Source of the DNA: Actinoplanes sandaracinus
Lineage (GTDB): Bacteria; Actinomycetota; Actinomycetes; Mycobacteriales; Micromonosporaceae
Reading direction: 5' to 3'
Length of the DNA: 64,000 nt
Assembly: GCF_030009775.1 (NCBI RefSeq)
Contig: NZ_JASCTH010000010.1
Span: 220,126 to 284,125 of the forward strand
Shown piece after piece: positions 49,177 through 58,715 of the stretch. Below the pieces are notes generated by a model, which did no database searches, had not been told where the DNA came from, and saw only the letters and a program-made list of their open reading frames with translations. Both the position numbers and the translations under genes were made by a program. Numbering within the stretch: the first letter of the stretch is position 1; each line of letters starts with the position of its first letter.

Positions 49177-49513
49177 TTCTCATCCCCCGCGTGAAGTGGG
49201 CTGCCGCCAGATGAGTGGGCACCGGAATCGCCTGGGCATAGGCAATGCCACGGCGCAATTCTGGCCGGTCCGACCCTAGCATGCAAGGTGCGGACATTGG
49301 CCGGCCCCGGAGTCCGGATAAGAACTCCATGTAAACAGAATGAATACGGATGGCGTACTGATGTCAGATCTTCGACAGCATTGCTGAATGTGTCGTGACC
49401 TGCAGTTTCGCCGGTGCCCGCGCATTGTTCCCGCGCGCGGCACGGCCGGTGGCCGGCCCGGGCTTTCGGCTCATAGCTGAACGCCCGGGTCCGGTCGCCG
49501 GCCGGCTGTGCCG
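49177..49513. other. Non-coding gap upstream of the fusion gene
   Basis: 337 bases containing the presumed promoter of the minus-strand fusion gene. A short perfect palindrome, CAGCATTGCTG (49376-49386), lies about 200 bases upstream of its start. No gene is visible; composition is AT-richer at 49310-49400. Confidence 0.4.
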
Positions 49514-50671
49514 TCAACCCGCCAGCGCCCGCACCGGCCGCGCCCCGGCCGGGTCCGGCGTCTCCGGGCCCGCGCCGTGGATGGCGCCGCGCAGCAAGGA
49601 CAGCCGGGCCCCGGTGCCACCGCGGGACAGCGCGACGATCTCGGCGACGATGCTGACCGCCGTCTCCGCCGAGTCGACGCCGCCGAGATCCAGGCCGATC
49701 GGAGCGCTGACCCGGTCGAGCGCGCTCACGTCGGCGCCGTCGGAGACCATCCGGTCCCGCAGATCGCGTTGCGCCCGCCGGGAACCCAGCACCCCGACGT
49801 ACGCCAGCGGCAGCTCCGTCGCCACCCGCAGCGCCGGCACCGCGGTCCGGGCCTCGTGCGTCATCACGCAGACCACGTCGCGGCCACCGAGCCGACCCGC
49901 GTCCGCCTCCGCCCGCAGGTACACGTCGGGCCACCCGACCACCACCTCGTGCGCGCCCGGGAACCGCCGTGCGGTGGCGAACACCGGGCGAGGGTCGCAC
50001 ACCGTCACGTGATAGCCGAGAAAGGCGCCCATCCGCGCCACCGCCGCCGCGCCGTGCGCGCTGCCCAGCACCAGCATCCGCGGCGCCGGCGCCCAGGTCG
50101 CCACGAAGAACCGGGCGGCGCTCGACCGGCTGGGCCGTACCAGGCCGCGGCGGTCCTCGGCGAGCATCCGGCGGGCCTGGCGCACCAGCGTGTCGCGCAG
50201 CCGCCCGGGCGCCGGCCCGCCGGTGGCGCCGTCGGCGGTGACCACCAGGCGGGTGCCCGCCCGGTGCGCCCCGGCGCCCTCGACACAGGTGACCAGAGCG
50301 ACCGGGACGCGCCCGGCGATGGCGGCGGCCACCCGGCCGAACTCCGGGAACGAGACGCGGTCGACGCGCTCGACATAGACGTCGAGCTGCCCGCCGCACG
50401 GCCGGCCGACCGCGAAGACGTCGTCCGGGGACGCGGCGAAACTGCCCGTGCGGGGCTCGCCGTCGGTGGCCGCCTCCCGCGCCAGGTCGTAGACGGAGGC
50501 CTCCACACAGCCGCCGGACACGCCGCCGGAGACCGTGCCGTCCGGGCCGACCGCCATGACGGCGCCCACCGGCCGCGGTGATCCGCCGGTGGTCGCCACC
50601 ACGGTCGCCAGGCCGGCCGGGCCGGCGTCGCCGGACCACCAGGCCAGCAGGTCGTCGAGCACCTCACGCAT
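49514..50671 (-). CDS. xdhC: XdhC-family molybdenum-enzyme maturation protein
   Basis: 385 residues. N-terminal XdhC/CoxI domain: MREVLDDLLAWWSGDAGPAGLATVVATTGGSPRPVGAVMAVGPDGTVSGGVSGGCVEASVYDLA with the invariant SGGCVE. C-terminal Rossmann domain: RMLVLGSAHGAAAVARMGAFLGYHVTVCDPR, VVCVMTHEARTAVPAL, AYVGVLGSRRA. XdhC binds molybdenum cofactor, promotes its sulfuration and inserts it into xanthine-oxidase-family enzymes. The start overlaps the upstream FAD-subunit gene by 8 bases, so it is the last gene of that operon; it may also serve the second molybdenum enzyme upstream. Confidence 0.9.
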   Translation of the reverse strand: MREVLDDLLAWWSGDAGPAGLATVVATTGGSPRPVGAVMAVGPDGTVSGGVSGGCVEASVYDLAREAATDGEPRTGSFAASPDDVFAVGRPCGGQLDVYVERVDRVSFPEFGRVAAAIAGRVPVALVTCVEGAGAHRAGTRLVVTADGATGGPAPGRLRDTLVRQARRMLAEDRRGLVRPSRSSAARFFVATWAPAPRMLVLGSAHGAAAVARMGAFLGYHVTVCDPRPVFATARRFPGAHEVVVGWPDVYLRAEADAGRLGGRDVVCVMTHEARTAVPALRVATELPLAYVGVLGSRRAQRDLRDRMVSDGADVSALDRVSAPIGLDLGGVDSAETAVSIVAEIVALSRGGTGARLSLLRGAIHGAGPETPDPAGARPVRALAG

Positions 50672-51479
50672 CGCGGGACCCGGCGCGGCGGATCGCGGCC
50701 CCGATCAGCGTCCTGGTCAGATGCGCCCGGTACGCGGCCGACATGACGTCGTCGTCGACGAACCGAGAATCCGGCCCGACGTCGATCCCGGCGCCCTCCG
50801 CGCCGGCCGGCAGATCGGCCAGCAGCGCCGGCCACCGGGTCGCCCCGGTCACCGCGACCCGCGCCGGCCCGCCCGCCGCCGGCACGCTGACCGCCACGCC
50901 GACCAGCGGGGCCAGGGTGGCCCGGTCGGCGCGGCGCTCGTACGCCGTCCGCCAGCCCGCGACCGGGGCCGGCAGGTTCACCGCGACGACGATGTCGGCG
51001 GTGGCCAGATCCGGCCCGTTCAAAGTGTAGAAATGGGTCATCGCGACGGTGCGCGCCCCGGCCGGCCCGATGACGTCGAGGGTGGCGTCGTACACCAGCA
51101 GGGCGGCCGCCAGGTCGGACGCGGTGAAGTGGTCGACGAGGGCGCCGCCGACCGTGCCGCGGTTGCGGACCTGCGGGTCGGCGATCGCCCCGGCGGCCTC
51201 GGACAGCGCCGGATACCGTTCGGGCAGTCCCGGCACGTCGGCGAGCTGGGTCAGCGTGGTCATCGCCCCGATCCGCAGGCCGCCGCCCGGCGATTCGGCC
51301 ACGCCCTGCAACTCGGGGATACGCCGCAGGTCGACGATGCGTGGCGGGGCCAGCCGGCCCAGCTTCATCGCGGTCAGCAGCCCCTGCCCGCCGGCCAGCG
51401 GCCGGGTGCCCGGCAGCCCGAGGTCGGCGATCGCCTCGCGGCTGGTGACCGGCGCGGTGTAGTCGAATCTGGACAGCAT
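50664..51479 (-). CDS. Molybdenum hydroxylase FAD-binding subunit (CoxM-like)
   Basis: 271 residues: LSRFDYTAPVTSREAIADLGLPGTRPLAGGQGLLTAMKLGRLAPPRIVDLRRIPEL, with the FAD pyrophosphate motif AGGQGLL, and the second motif NRGTVGGALVDHFTASDLAAALLV. The C-terminal CO_deh_flav_C domain ends in IRRAGSRDA. Its start ATG (51479) overlaps the last base of the large-subunit gene, so it is tightly coupled. It passes electrons from the iron-sulfur clusters to the acceptor. Confidence 0.9.
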   Translation of the reverse strand: MLSRFDYTAPVTSREAIADLGLPGTRPLAGGQGLLTAMKLGRLAPPRIVDLRRIPELQGVAESPGGGLRIGAMTTLTQLADVPGLPERYPALSEAAGAIADPQVRNRGTVGGALVDHFTASDLAAALLVYDATLDVIGPAGARTVAMTHFYTLNGPDLATADIVVAVNLPAPVAGWRTAYERRADRATLAPLVGVAVSVPAAGGPARVAVTGATRWPALLADLPAGAEGAGIDVGPDSRFVDDDVMSAAYRAHLTRTLIGAAIRRAGSRDA

Positions 51480-53875
51480 CACTGGGCCTCGCTCCGGCTC
51501 GTGGTGGCGGCGTTCATCGCCCGCCACACCGTCTCCGCGGTCAGCGGCATGTCGATGTGCTGCACCCCGAACTCCGCCAGCGCGTCACAGACCGCGTTCG
51601 TCACCGCGGCCGCGGTCGGCACGGTGGCCGCCTCGCCGGCGCCCTTGGCGCCGAGCGGGTTGTGCGGGGTCGGGGTCTCCATCCGGTCCAGCTCGAAGAA
51701 CGGCACGTCGGCGGCGCGTGGGATGGCGTACCGGTCCAGGTTGGCGGTGAGCAGGGCGCCCGTCTGGTCGTACTGGGCCACCTCCATCAGCGCCTGGCCC
51801 ACGCCGTGCACGATGCTGCCCTCGATCTGCCCGTCGACGACCAGCGGGTTGCCCACCGGGCCGACGTCGTTGACCGCGATGTAACGCACCAGCTCGACGT
51901 CGCCGGTGACCTCGTCCACCTCGACGACCGCGATGTGCGCGCCGTACGGGTAGTTGAAGTCGGCCGGGTCGAACGTGGTGGTGACGTCGATCGCCGGTTC
52001 CATGCCGGGCGGCAGGTCCCAGCCGTACCAGAGGGCCATGGCCATGTCCTGGAACGTCTTGGTCTTCTCCGGGTCGCCCTCGACGAGGACCGAGCCGTCC
52101 CGGAACACGACGGCGGAGTCGTCGACGCCGAACATGTGCGCCGCGGCGAGCCGCATCTTGTCGGTCACCTGGCGCGCGGCGATCTGGACCGCCGGGCCGC
52201 CGACGCTGTAACTGCGGCTGCCGTAGGTGCCCTGGCCGTACGGCGCCTTGGTGGTGTCGGAGTGCAGCACCTGGACGGAGTCCACGGCTACGCCGAACTC
52301 CTGCGCGACGATCTGCGCGAAGGTCGTCTCGTGGCTCTGCCCGGTGCCGGTGACGCCGATGGTCAGCGTGACCTCGCCGGTCGGGTGCACCCGGATGTTC
52401 GCGCTCTCCCACGAGCCGCCGAGCATGCCCTCCTTGGCGATCCGGGGCGACGGGCCCACCCCGCACACCGCCACGAAGGTGGAGATGCCGACGCCGAGCA
52501 GCTTGCCCCGGGCGCGGGCGGCGCGCTTGGCGGCCTCCCGGTCGGCGTAACCGGCCATCTCCAGAGCCCGTTCCAGGGCGGCGCCGTAGTCGCCGGAGTC
52601 GTACAGCCAGCCCATCCGGTTGTCGAACGGCTGCTGCTCCGGGCGCACCATGTTGCGCCGCCGCACCTCGGCCGGGTCCATCCCGATCGTCGCGGCGAAC
52701 CGGTCGACCAGGCGCTCGATGAGGAACGTCGCCTCGGCCCGGCCCGACCCGCGCTGGGCGCCGAGCGGAACCGTGTTGGTGAACGTCGCGAACACCTCGC
52801 AGAACGCGTGCTCGATGTCGTACGTGCCGGTGATGCTGCGCCCCATCAGCGCGGTCGCCACACCGGGGCCGATCGTCGACGGGTAGGCGCCGAGGTTGGC
52901 GTAGCTGGTGCACTTCAGCGCGGTGATCTTCCCGTCCCGGGTGCCGGCGATGCTGGCGTACTGCCGGTGGTCGCGGCCCTGCACGGTGGAGCACATCAGG
53001 CCCTCCCGGCTGTCCTGCCACTTGACCGGCCGGCCCAGCTCCTTGGCGAGGAACAGCACCAGCGGCATGTCCGGGTAGAGGTAGCCCTTGGTGCCGAAGC
53101 TTCCGCCGATCTCCGGCGCGACCACCCGCAGCTTGTTGAACGGGATGCCCAGCACCAGCGCGGACAGCAGGAACCGGTGGTTGTGCGGCGACTGGGTGGT
53201 CGCGTAGAGGGTGTACTCGCCGGTCAGCGGGTCGTAGTCGCCGACCGCCGCGCGCGGCTCCAGCGGACTGTTGATGGTGCGCCGGTTGTGCAGATCCAGC
53301 TTCACCACCACCTCGGCCTCGGCGAGCGCCGCCTCGGTGCCGTCGGCGTCCCCGCACGTCCACCGGGCGTTGAGGTTGCCGGGAACCGCGTCGTGCAACT
53401 GCGGCGCGCCGTCGGCGAGGGCCTGCTCGGGAGTGATGACCGCCGGCAGCACCTCGTAGTCGACCCGGATCGCCCGGGCCGCGTCGGCCGCCTGCGCCCG
53501 GGTCTCGGCCACTACGGCGGCGACCGGCTCACCGATGAACCGCACCCGGCCGGTGGCCAGCGCGGTGCCCGCCCCCGGCAGTCCGTACGGATGCGGCGGG
53601 AAGTGGCTCTCCACCCCGCCCGGCACCCAGATGCAGGGCAGCGGCATCAGGTGGCCCTCCAGGTCCGCGCCGGTGACGATCCGCAGGACGCCCGGCATGG
53701 CCTGCGCCTCGGTGACGTCGATGCCGCGGATGGTGGCGTGGCCGTGCTCGCTGCGCAGGAACTCCATGTGGACCGTGCCCGGGAGGGCGATGTCCGCCGT
53801 GTACTGCCGTTCCCCGCGCAGCAGGGCGGGATCCTCGCGGGGCTTCAGGCCGGCCCCGAACACACGCTCAGACAT
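51479..53875 (-). CDS. Molybdenum hydroxylase large subunit (CoxL/aldehyde-dehydrogenase type)
   Basis: 798 residues. Aldehyde oxidase/xanthine dehydrogenase a/b domain (GAGLKPREDPALLRGERQYTADIALPGTVHMEFLRSEHGHATIRGIDVTEA), Moco-binding segments GGSFGTKGYLYPDMPLVLFLA, VPLGAQRGSGRAEATFLIERLVDRFA, TIGVTGTGQSHETTFAQI and the catalytic Glu in PLGAKGAGEAA. The position that reads AYXCSFR in true CO dehydrogenases here reads GAQRGSGRAE, like form II enzymes, so CO oxidation is unlikely; aldehyde or heterocycle hydroxylation is expected. The start overlaps the small subunit by 8 bases. Full length. Confidence 0.92.
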   Translation of the reverse strand: MSERVFGAGLKPREDPALLRGERQYTADIALPGTVHMEFLRSEHGHATIRGIDVTEAQAMPGVLRIVTGADLEGHLMPLPCIWVPGGVESHFPPHPYGLPGAGTALATGRVRFIGEPVAAVVAETRAQAADAARAIRVDYEVLPAVITPEQALADGAPQLHDAVPGNLNARWTCGDADGTEAALAEAEVVVKLDLHNRRTINSPLEPRAAVGDYDPLTGEYTLYATTQSPHNHRFLLSALVLGIPFNKLRVVAPEIGGSFGTKGYLYPDMPLVLFLAKELGRPVKWQDSREGLMCSTVQGRDHRQYASIAGTRDGKITALKCTSYANLGAYPSTIGPGVATALMGRSITGTYDIEHAFCEVFATFTNTVPLGAQRGSGRAEATFLIERLVDRFAATIGMDPAEVRRRNMVRPEQQPFDNRMGWLYDSGDYGAALERALEMAGYADREAAKRAARARGKLLGVGISTFVAVCGVGPSPRIAKEGMLGGSWESANIRVHPTGEVTLTIGVTGTGQSHETTFAQIVAQEFGVAVDSVQVLHSDTTKAPYGQGTYGSRSYSVGGPAVQIAARQVTDKMRLAAAHMFGVDDSAVVFRDGSVLVEGDPEKTKTFQDMAMALWYGWDLPPGMEPAIDVTTTFDPADFNYPYGAHIAVVEVDEVTGDVELVRYIAVNDVGPVGNPLVVDGQIEGSIVHGVGQALMEVAQYDQTGALLTANLDRYAIPRAADVPFFELDRMETPTPHNPLGAKGAGEAATVPTAAAVTNAVCDALAEFGVQHIDMPLTAETVWRAMNAATTSRSEAQ

Positions 53876-54344
53876 CGTTGCGACCGCCGTTCTGTCCGGT
53901 GAGCGCCAGCGTCGCCCGCACGACGCTCTGGTAGCCGGTGCAGCGGCACAGGTTGCCGGCCAGGCCGCACCGGATCTCCTGCTCGGTCGGCGCCTTGTTG
54001 GTGGCGAGCAGATCCTGCAGCGCCAGCACCATGCCGGGGGTGCAGTAACCGCACTGGACGCCGTGTTCGGCCCAGAGCGCCTCCTGCAGGTCGGTCAGGC
54101 CGGTCTCGGCGTTGGCGCCCTCGATGGTGGTGACCCGGGTGCCCTCGGCCTGCACGGCCAGCATCGAGCAGCTCTTCACGGCGCGGCCGTCGAGCAGCAC
54201 CGTGCAGGTCCCGCACTGGCCGGTGTCGCAGCCCACCTTGGTGCCGGTCAACTTCAGGTCGTCGCGGATCAGGTCGACGAGCAGGGTTCGCGGTTCCACC
54301 GTGGACTCGACGGATCGATTGTTGACGGAAAGGGAAATTCGCAT
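53868..54344 (-). CDS. Molybdenum hydroxylase small [2Fe-2S] subunit (CoxS-like)
   Basis: 158 residues with the two [2Fe-2S] clusters: plant-type GCDTGQCGTCTVLLDGRAVKSC and the helical C-terminal pair CGYCTPGMVLALQDLL and LCRCTGYQSVVRA. It delivers electrons from the Mo centre to FAD. GGGAGG lies 6 bases before ATG 54344; the frame extends a few codons further upstream. It is the first gene of the operon CoxS-CoxL-CoxM-XdhC, all on the minus strand. Confidence 0.93.
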   Translation of the reverse strand: MRISLSVNNRSVESTVEPRTLLVDLIRDDLKLTGTKVGCDTGQCGTCTVLLDGRAVKSCSMLAVQAEGTRVTTIEGANAETGLTDLQEALWAEHGVQCGYCTPGMVLALQDLLATNKAPTEQEIRCGLAGNLCRCTGYQSVVRATLALTGQNGGRNDV

Positions 54345-54548
54345 CCGGACCTCCCAGAGCATGAGCCGCGCGCCGCCCTCCGGCGGCGGAACGCCGTGAC
54401 GGGCGGCTGGCGCGGGTGAATGGGGCGACGCTACCGCCGGGGACCCTGGTCGCCGGGGCCCCCGGCAAGTCCGGTGCAGGCCACGGCAACTTCGCCGGGG
54501 GTCTTCGTCAAGTTCCTGATCGACGACAGTGCAGAGGCCGCACGGACG

Positions 54549-56714
54549 TCACCGCACGAGCTCGGCGGGGCTGATCGGCAGCGACCGGACCCGTACCCCG
54601 GTGGCATGGAAGACGGCGTTGCCGATGGCCGGCGCCATCCCGGTGATGCCGATCTCGCCCAGGCCGCGGCAGCCCAGCGGGTTGAAGGCCAGGTCCGGCG
54701 CGCCGATCCAGGAGACGTCGATCGCGGGTACGTCGGCGTTCACCGGCACCAGATATCCACCCAGGTCGGCGTTCACCGGCAGCCCGTGCACCGGGTCGTA
54801 GATCAGGTTCTCGTGCAGGGCCTGCCCGATGCCGAAGATGATCGCGCCGATGAACTGGCTGCGCGCGGTCGTGGCGTTCAGGACCCGGCCCACGTCGAAG
54901 ACGCTGACCACCCGGGACACCCGGATCCGGCCGATCTCCGGCCGCACCCGCACCTCGACGAAATGGGCGCCGAACGACTGGTACGCGAACTCGCCGTCCC
55001 GCAGGAACAGCGGGCTGGTGCTGGCCTCGGCCGTCAGGGTGGCCCCGGGGACCTCGGCGAGCAGGTCGCCGTCCGCCATGTTCGGCCGGCCGCCTGCCAG
55101 CCGGGCGAGCTGGACGCGGATGTCGAGGCAGGCGTCGCGGACCGCCGGGGCGGTGCTGACGGTCAGGCTGGACCCGCCGGTCTGGGCGCTGGGCGGCAGG
55201 CCGGTGTCGCCGAGCTCCACCGTCACCCGCTCGACCGGGAGGCCGAGGCCCTCGGCGGCGGTCATGGCGAGCATCGTGTACGCCCCGTTGCCGACCTCGC
55301 TGCCCGACGTGGACACGGTGGCCCGCGGCCCACCGGCCGTGCCGCTCAGACGCACCCGTGCGGTGGCGCCGAACCGCCAGCCCGGGTAGGTCGCCGTCGC
55401 CATGCCCCAGCCGATCAGGTCGGGGCCGTCCCGCAGGGACCGCGGGGCGTCCGGGCGGCGGTCCCAGCCGAACCGGCGTGCGCCCTGCTCGTAGCACTCC
55501 AGCAGGTGTTTCGAAGACCACGGGAGGTCGTGGTGCGGGTCACGGCCGGCGTGGTTGCGCCGGCGCAGCTCCAGCGGGTCGGCGCCGACCTCGTACGCCA
55601 GCTCGTCGAGGGTGCTCTCCAGCGCCCACTGGCAGGTCGCCTCGCCCGGCGCGCGCATCCAGCCGGGCGCCATCACGTTGAGCCGGGCCGACTCGTGCGT
55701 CGCCGAGTATGCCGGCACGTCGTAGAGCAGCCGTGACATCGTGCTGGTCGGCTCGTGGAACTCGCTCGGGTTGCCGTCCTCGTTGACCGCGGCGTGCGTG
55801 CGGGTGTCGTGCCGCAGCACCGCCAGCGACCCGTCCGGCCCGGCGCCCACCCGCATCCGCTGCACGGTCTCCGAGCGGTGGCCGACGTTGGTCAGCACCT
55901 GCTTGCGGGTCAGCACGATCTTCACCGGCCGGCCGATCCGCCGGGCCGCGAGCGCGGCCAGGATGGTGTGCGAGCCGGTGGCGATCTTCGAGCCGAACAT
56001 GCCGCCGACGTACGGCGCCCGGACCCGCACGGCTTCGGGCGCCAGGCCGAAGGCGGCGGACAGCACGGCCTGGTCGCCGCGGACCCACTGGGTGGAGTCG
56101 TGGACCAGCAGCGTTTCGCCGTCCCACTCGGCGACCGTCGCGTGCGGCTCCAGGGCGCAGGGGTGGTTGTTGGGTGAGGTGTAGGTGACGTCCAGGCGCA
56201 CCGGCGCGTCCGCCCACGCCGTGTCCGGGTCGCCGCGGCTGATCTGCATCGGCTCGCCCATCACCTGCTCGGGCCGGCTCACCACGGTGGCGTCGTCCAG
56301 CGCGGTGGCGAACGGCGCGGTCTCGTAGCGGGCTCGTACCAGTGACGCGCCGTACTGCGCCTGTTCCAGCGTCTCGGCGACGACCAGGGCGATGTACTGA
56401 CCCCAGCGATGGATCGTGTCGTCGGCCAGCGGCGGGCGGGCCTCCGGCGGCCAGCCGTCGTACCGGGTGCCGTCCGGCAGCTGCCCGAGCCGGCCGCGGT
56501 TGGCCGGGGTGAGGACCAGCAGGACGCCGGGCGCCGCCGAGGCCGCCGCGGTGTCCAGGCCGGTGACCCGTCCGCTGGGGACGGTCGCGCCGACGAGGAC
56601 GGCGTGGGTGAGCCCGGGCGGGTGGTGGTCGGCGGTGTACAGGGCCTGCCCGGTGACCTTGGCCCGCCCGTCGACCCGTACGTGCGCCGGGCTGTTCTCC
56701 TGTGTGGTGGTCAT
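54549..56714 (-). CDS. Molybdenum hydroxylase large subunit (PaoC/YagR type)
   Basis: 721 residues, shorter than CoxL. Moco-binding elements: PHATVAEWDGETLLVHDSTQWV, APYVGGMFGSKIATGSHTILAALAARRIGRPVKIVL, NVMAPGWMRAPGEATCQWALESTLDELAYEVG, TSGSEVGNGAYTMLAMTAAEGLGL and the catalytic Glu region FNPLGCRGLGEIGITGMAPAIGNAVFHATG. This matches the E. coli periplasmic aldehyde oxidoreductase large subunit type. ATG 56714 overlaps the FAD-subunit stop (ATGA); the frame is open well upstream but that part is the shadow of the neighbour. No second XdhC gene is attached to this operon. Confidence 0.92.
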   Translation of the reverse strand: MTTTQENSPAHVRVDGRAKVTGQALYTADHHPPGLTHAVLVGATVPSGRVTGLDTAAASAAPGVLLVLTPANRGRLGQLPDGTRYDGWPPEARPPLADDTIHRWGQYIALVVAETLEQAQYGASLVRARYETAPFATALDDATVVSRPEQVMGEPMQISRGDPDTAWADAPVRLDVTYTSPNNHPCALEPHATVAEWDGETLLVHDSTQWVRGDQAVLSAAFGLAPEAVRVRAPYVGGMFGSKIATGSHTILAALAARRIGRPVKIVLTRKQVLTNVGHRSETVQRMRVGAGPDGSLAVLRHDTRTHAAVNEDGNPSEFHEPTSTMSRLLYDVPAYSATHESARLNVMAPGWMRAPGEATCQWALESTLDELAYEVGADPLELRRRNHAGRDPHHDLPWSSKHLLECYEQGARRFGWDRRPDAPRSLRDGPDLIGWGMATATYPGWRFGATARVRLSGTAGGPRATVSTSGSEVGNGAYTMLAMTAAEGLGLPVERVTVELGDTGLPPSAQTGGSSLTVSTAPAVRDACLDIRVQLARLAGGRPNMADGDLLAEVPGATLTAEASTSPLFLRDGEFAYQSFGAHFVEVRVRPEIGRIRVSRVVSVFDVGRVLNATTARSQFIGAIIFGIGQALHENLIYDPVHGLPVNADLGGYLVPVNADVPAIDVSWIGAPDLAFNPLGCRGLGEIGITGMAPAIGNAVFHATGVRVRSLPISPAELVR

Positions 56715-57715
56715 GATGACGGCTCCTCGGTTGGGCGGCTCGCCAGGTCGGTCAGGGCGGTGATCAGGGTCTGCTCGGCGAGCCGCACCTTGAAGGCGTT
56801 GCCCGCCAGCGGGCGGGCGCCGGCGAGTGCCTCGGCCGCCGCGCCGGCGAACCGTTCGGTGGTGGCCGGCCCGCCGATCAGCGCCTCCTCGGCGGCGTGG
56901 CTGCGCCACGGGCGGGTCGCGACACCGCCGAGCGCGATCCGTGCCGCGGTGACGACCCCGTCGGTGATCTCGAGGGCGACCGCCGCCGATGCCAGGGCGA
57001 ACTCGTAGCTGGTGCGGTCGCGCACCTTCAGATAAGCCGACCGGCGGGCCGCCGGCAGGTCCTCGACGACCAGCCCGGTGATCAGCTCGCCGTGTTCCAG
57101 CACGGTCTCGACGTGCGGGGTGTGGCCGGGCGCGGTGTGCAGCTCGGCGAAGTCGATGACCCGGGTGGCGCCGTCGGGGCGGACCGTGTGCACCGTGGTG
57201 TCCAGCATCGCCAGGGCGGTGCAGGCGTCCGAGGGGAAGACCGCGATGCAGTCGTCGCTGCCGCCGAGCACGGCATGGTCGCGGTTGACGCCGTTCAGCG
57301 CGCTGCAGCCGGTGCCGGGCTCGCGTTTGTTGCAGGCCGACTGCCCGTCCCGGAAGTAGGTGCAGCGGGTGCGCTGCAACAGATTGCCGGCGATCGTGGC
57401 CATGTTGCGCAGTTGCGGGGACGCTCCCGCGAGCAGCGCCTCGGCGAGCACCGGGCAGCGCTCCCGCACGGCCGGGTGCACGGCGACGTCGCTGTTGGAG
57501 GCGGTGGCGCCGATCCGGATCCGGCCCGGCTCGGCGACGATGCCGCCCAGCGGCAGGTCGCGCACGTCGACCAGCAGATCCGGGGTGATCACGTCCAGTT
57601 TGAGCAGGTCGACGACGGTGGTGCCGCCGGCCAGGAAGGCCGCGCCGGGCCGGTTCGCGACGCGCCGGACGACCTCATCGATCGCCGTCGCGCGCTCGTA
57701 GGTCAGAGGTCTCAT
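56711..57715 (-). CDS. Molybdenum hydroxylase FAD subunit with extra [4Fe-4S] motif (PaoB/YagS type)
   Basis: 334 residues. FAD motif FLAGGTTVVDLLKLDVITPDLLVDV and NMATIAGNLLQ, followed by the Cys-rich insertion QRTRCTYFRDGQSACNKREPGTGCSALNG that in PaoB and 4-hydroxybenzoyl-CoA reductase beta binds an additional [4Fe-4S] cluster. The C-terminal domain has AYLKVRDRTSYEFALASAAVAL. ATG 57715 overlaps the small-subunit stop and the 3' end overlaps the large-subunit start, so all three are coupled. Confidence 0.92.
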   Translation of the reverse strand: MRPLTYERATAIDEVVRRVANRPGAAFLAGGTTVVDLLKLDVITPDLLVDVRDLPLGGIVAEPGRIRIGATASNSDVAVHPAVRERCPVLAEALLAGASPQLRNMATIAGNLLQRTRCTYFRDGQSACNKREPGTGCSALNGVNRDHAVLGGSDDCIAVFPSDACTALAMLDTTVHTVRPDGATRVIDFAELHTAPGHTPHVETVLEHGELITGLVVEDLPAARRSAYLKVRDRTSYEFALASAAVALEITDGVVTAARIALGGVATRPWRSHAAEEALIGGPATTERFAGAAAEALAGARPLAGNAFKVRLAEQTLITALTDLASRPTEEPSS

Positions 57716-58266
57716 CGGGCGCCGTCCTGCCCGGCCATCGCCCTGGTCACGGCCGCGACGATGTTCGGGTACGCCCCGCAGCGGCAGATGTTGCCGCTCA
57801 TCCGTTCGCGGATCTCGTCGCTGCTGAGCCGGGCGGCCGGCCCCTGTTCGGTCTTGATCTCGTCGAGCAGTGCGATGGCCGACATGATCTGTCCCGGCGT
57901 GCAGAACCCGCACTGCAGGGCGTCGCAGGCGAGGAACGCCTCCTGGACCGGGTGCAGGGCGCCGTCGGACGGCGTGACGCCCTCGATGGTGCGGATGTCG
58001 TCGTCGGTGTGGGCCACGGCCAGGCTGAGGCAGGCCAGCACCCGGCGGCCGTTGATGTGCACCGTGCACGCGCCGCACTGGCCGTGGTCGCAGCCCTTCT
58101 TCGTGCCGGTCAGTTGCAGATGTTCCCGCAGGGCGTCCAGCACGGTGGTCCGGGCGTCCACCGGGATCATGTGCCGGACGCCGTTGAAGTGAAGTGACAT
58201 CCCGCTGGGCGGGCGCTGTGTGGCGACGGGTTTTTGATCGACGGACGTCGGTATCGGATCGGTCAT
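57712..58266 (-). CDS. Molybdenum hydroxylase [2Fe-2S] subunit (PaoA/YagT type)
   Basis: 184 residues. An N-terminal ~35-residue extension (TDPIPTSVDQKPVATQRPPSG) precedes the [2Fe-2S] domains: GCDHGQCGACTVHINGRRVLACLSLA and CGFCTPGQIMSAIALLDEIK, ICRCGAYPNIVAAV. E. coli PaoA uses a Tat signal at this place; here no twin-Arg signal is seen, so the enzyme is probably cytoplasmic. GAAAGGTCGGCC precedes the ATG. It is the first gene of the second molybdenum enzyme operon. Confidence 0.9.
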   Translation of the reverse strand: MTDPIPTSVDQKPVATQRPPSGMSLHFNGVRHMIPVDARTTVLDALREHLQLTGTKKGCDHGQCGACTVHINGRRVLACLSLAVAHTDDDIRTIEGVTPSDGALHPVQEAFLACDALQCGFCTPGQIMSAIALLDEIKTEQGPAARLSSDEIRERMSGNICRCGAYPNIVAAVTRAMAGQDGAR

Positions 58267-58715
58267 CGGCCGACCTTTCTCTGGCGACTGCCGGATTGAT
58301 TGCCGCATTGATCGCGGCCTTCCGCGACGCCGGCCGATACGGTGGCGTGCGGTCCTCGCCGGACATTACCGCACTCCAGCCGTTCGCGGACCGAGTGATG
58401 TTTATCAATTCATTTCCGGGTTCGCCGGACCGCGCAGATGCATGTGCACGTGTCCTCATGATCGCGCCATGTCCTGAGATATGTGCAGCTAGACGCCGTT
58501 AGGCGAAGGCTTTTCGGCATTCTGAGGAATCATGATCAGTGCGGCCGCCCTACTCTTTCCGACATGCGGCGCCGCACTTCGTTAAATTAGCCCGGGGATG
58601 TCCTCAGGCCGATCCGGCCGGCGCACATTAATAGATGTTCGCGGTAGCACTTTTTCTGGCGTGGAAGGTTCGCGTTGCGCAATTATCGACGAGTCGTCGG
58701 ACGATAGGAGTCGCC
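58267..58715. other. Divergent promoter region, no gene seen
   Basis: 449 bases between the minus-strand molybdenum enzyme operon and the plus-strand bestrophin gene. It is AT-richer at 58380-58420 and 58590-58640. Both operons must be transcribed from here. I found no coding frame with support. Confidence 0.45.

Noticed and set aside
51557..53902. 781-codon plus-strand frame opposite the molybdenum large subunit
   Set aside because: No domain pattern; the minus strand has the full CoxL-type signature and coupled neighbours.
51479..54344. Carbon monoxide dehydrogenase (CoxSLM) assignment
   Set aside because: The large subunit lacks the AYXCSFR active-site loop of true CO dehydrogenases and has a form-II-like sequence instead.
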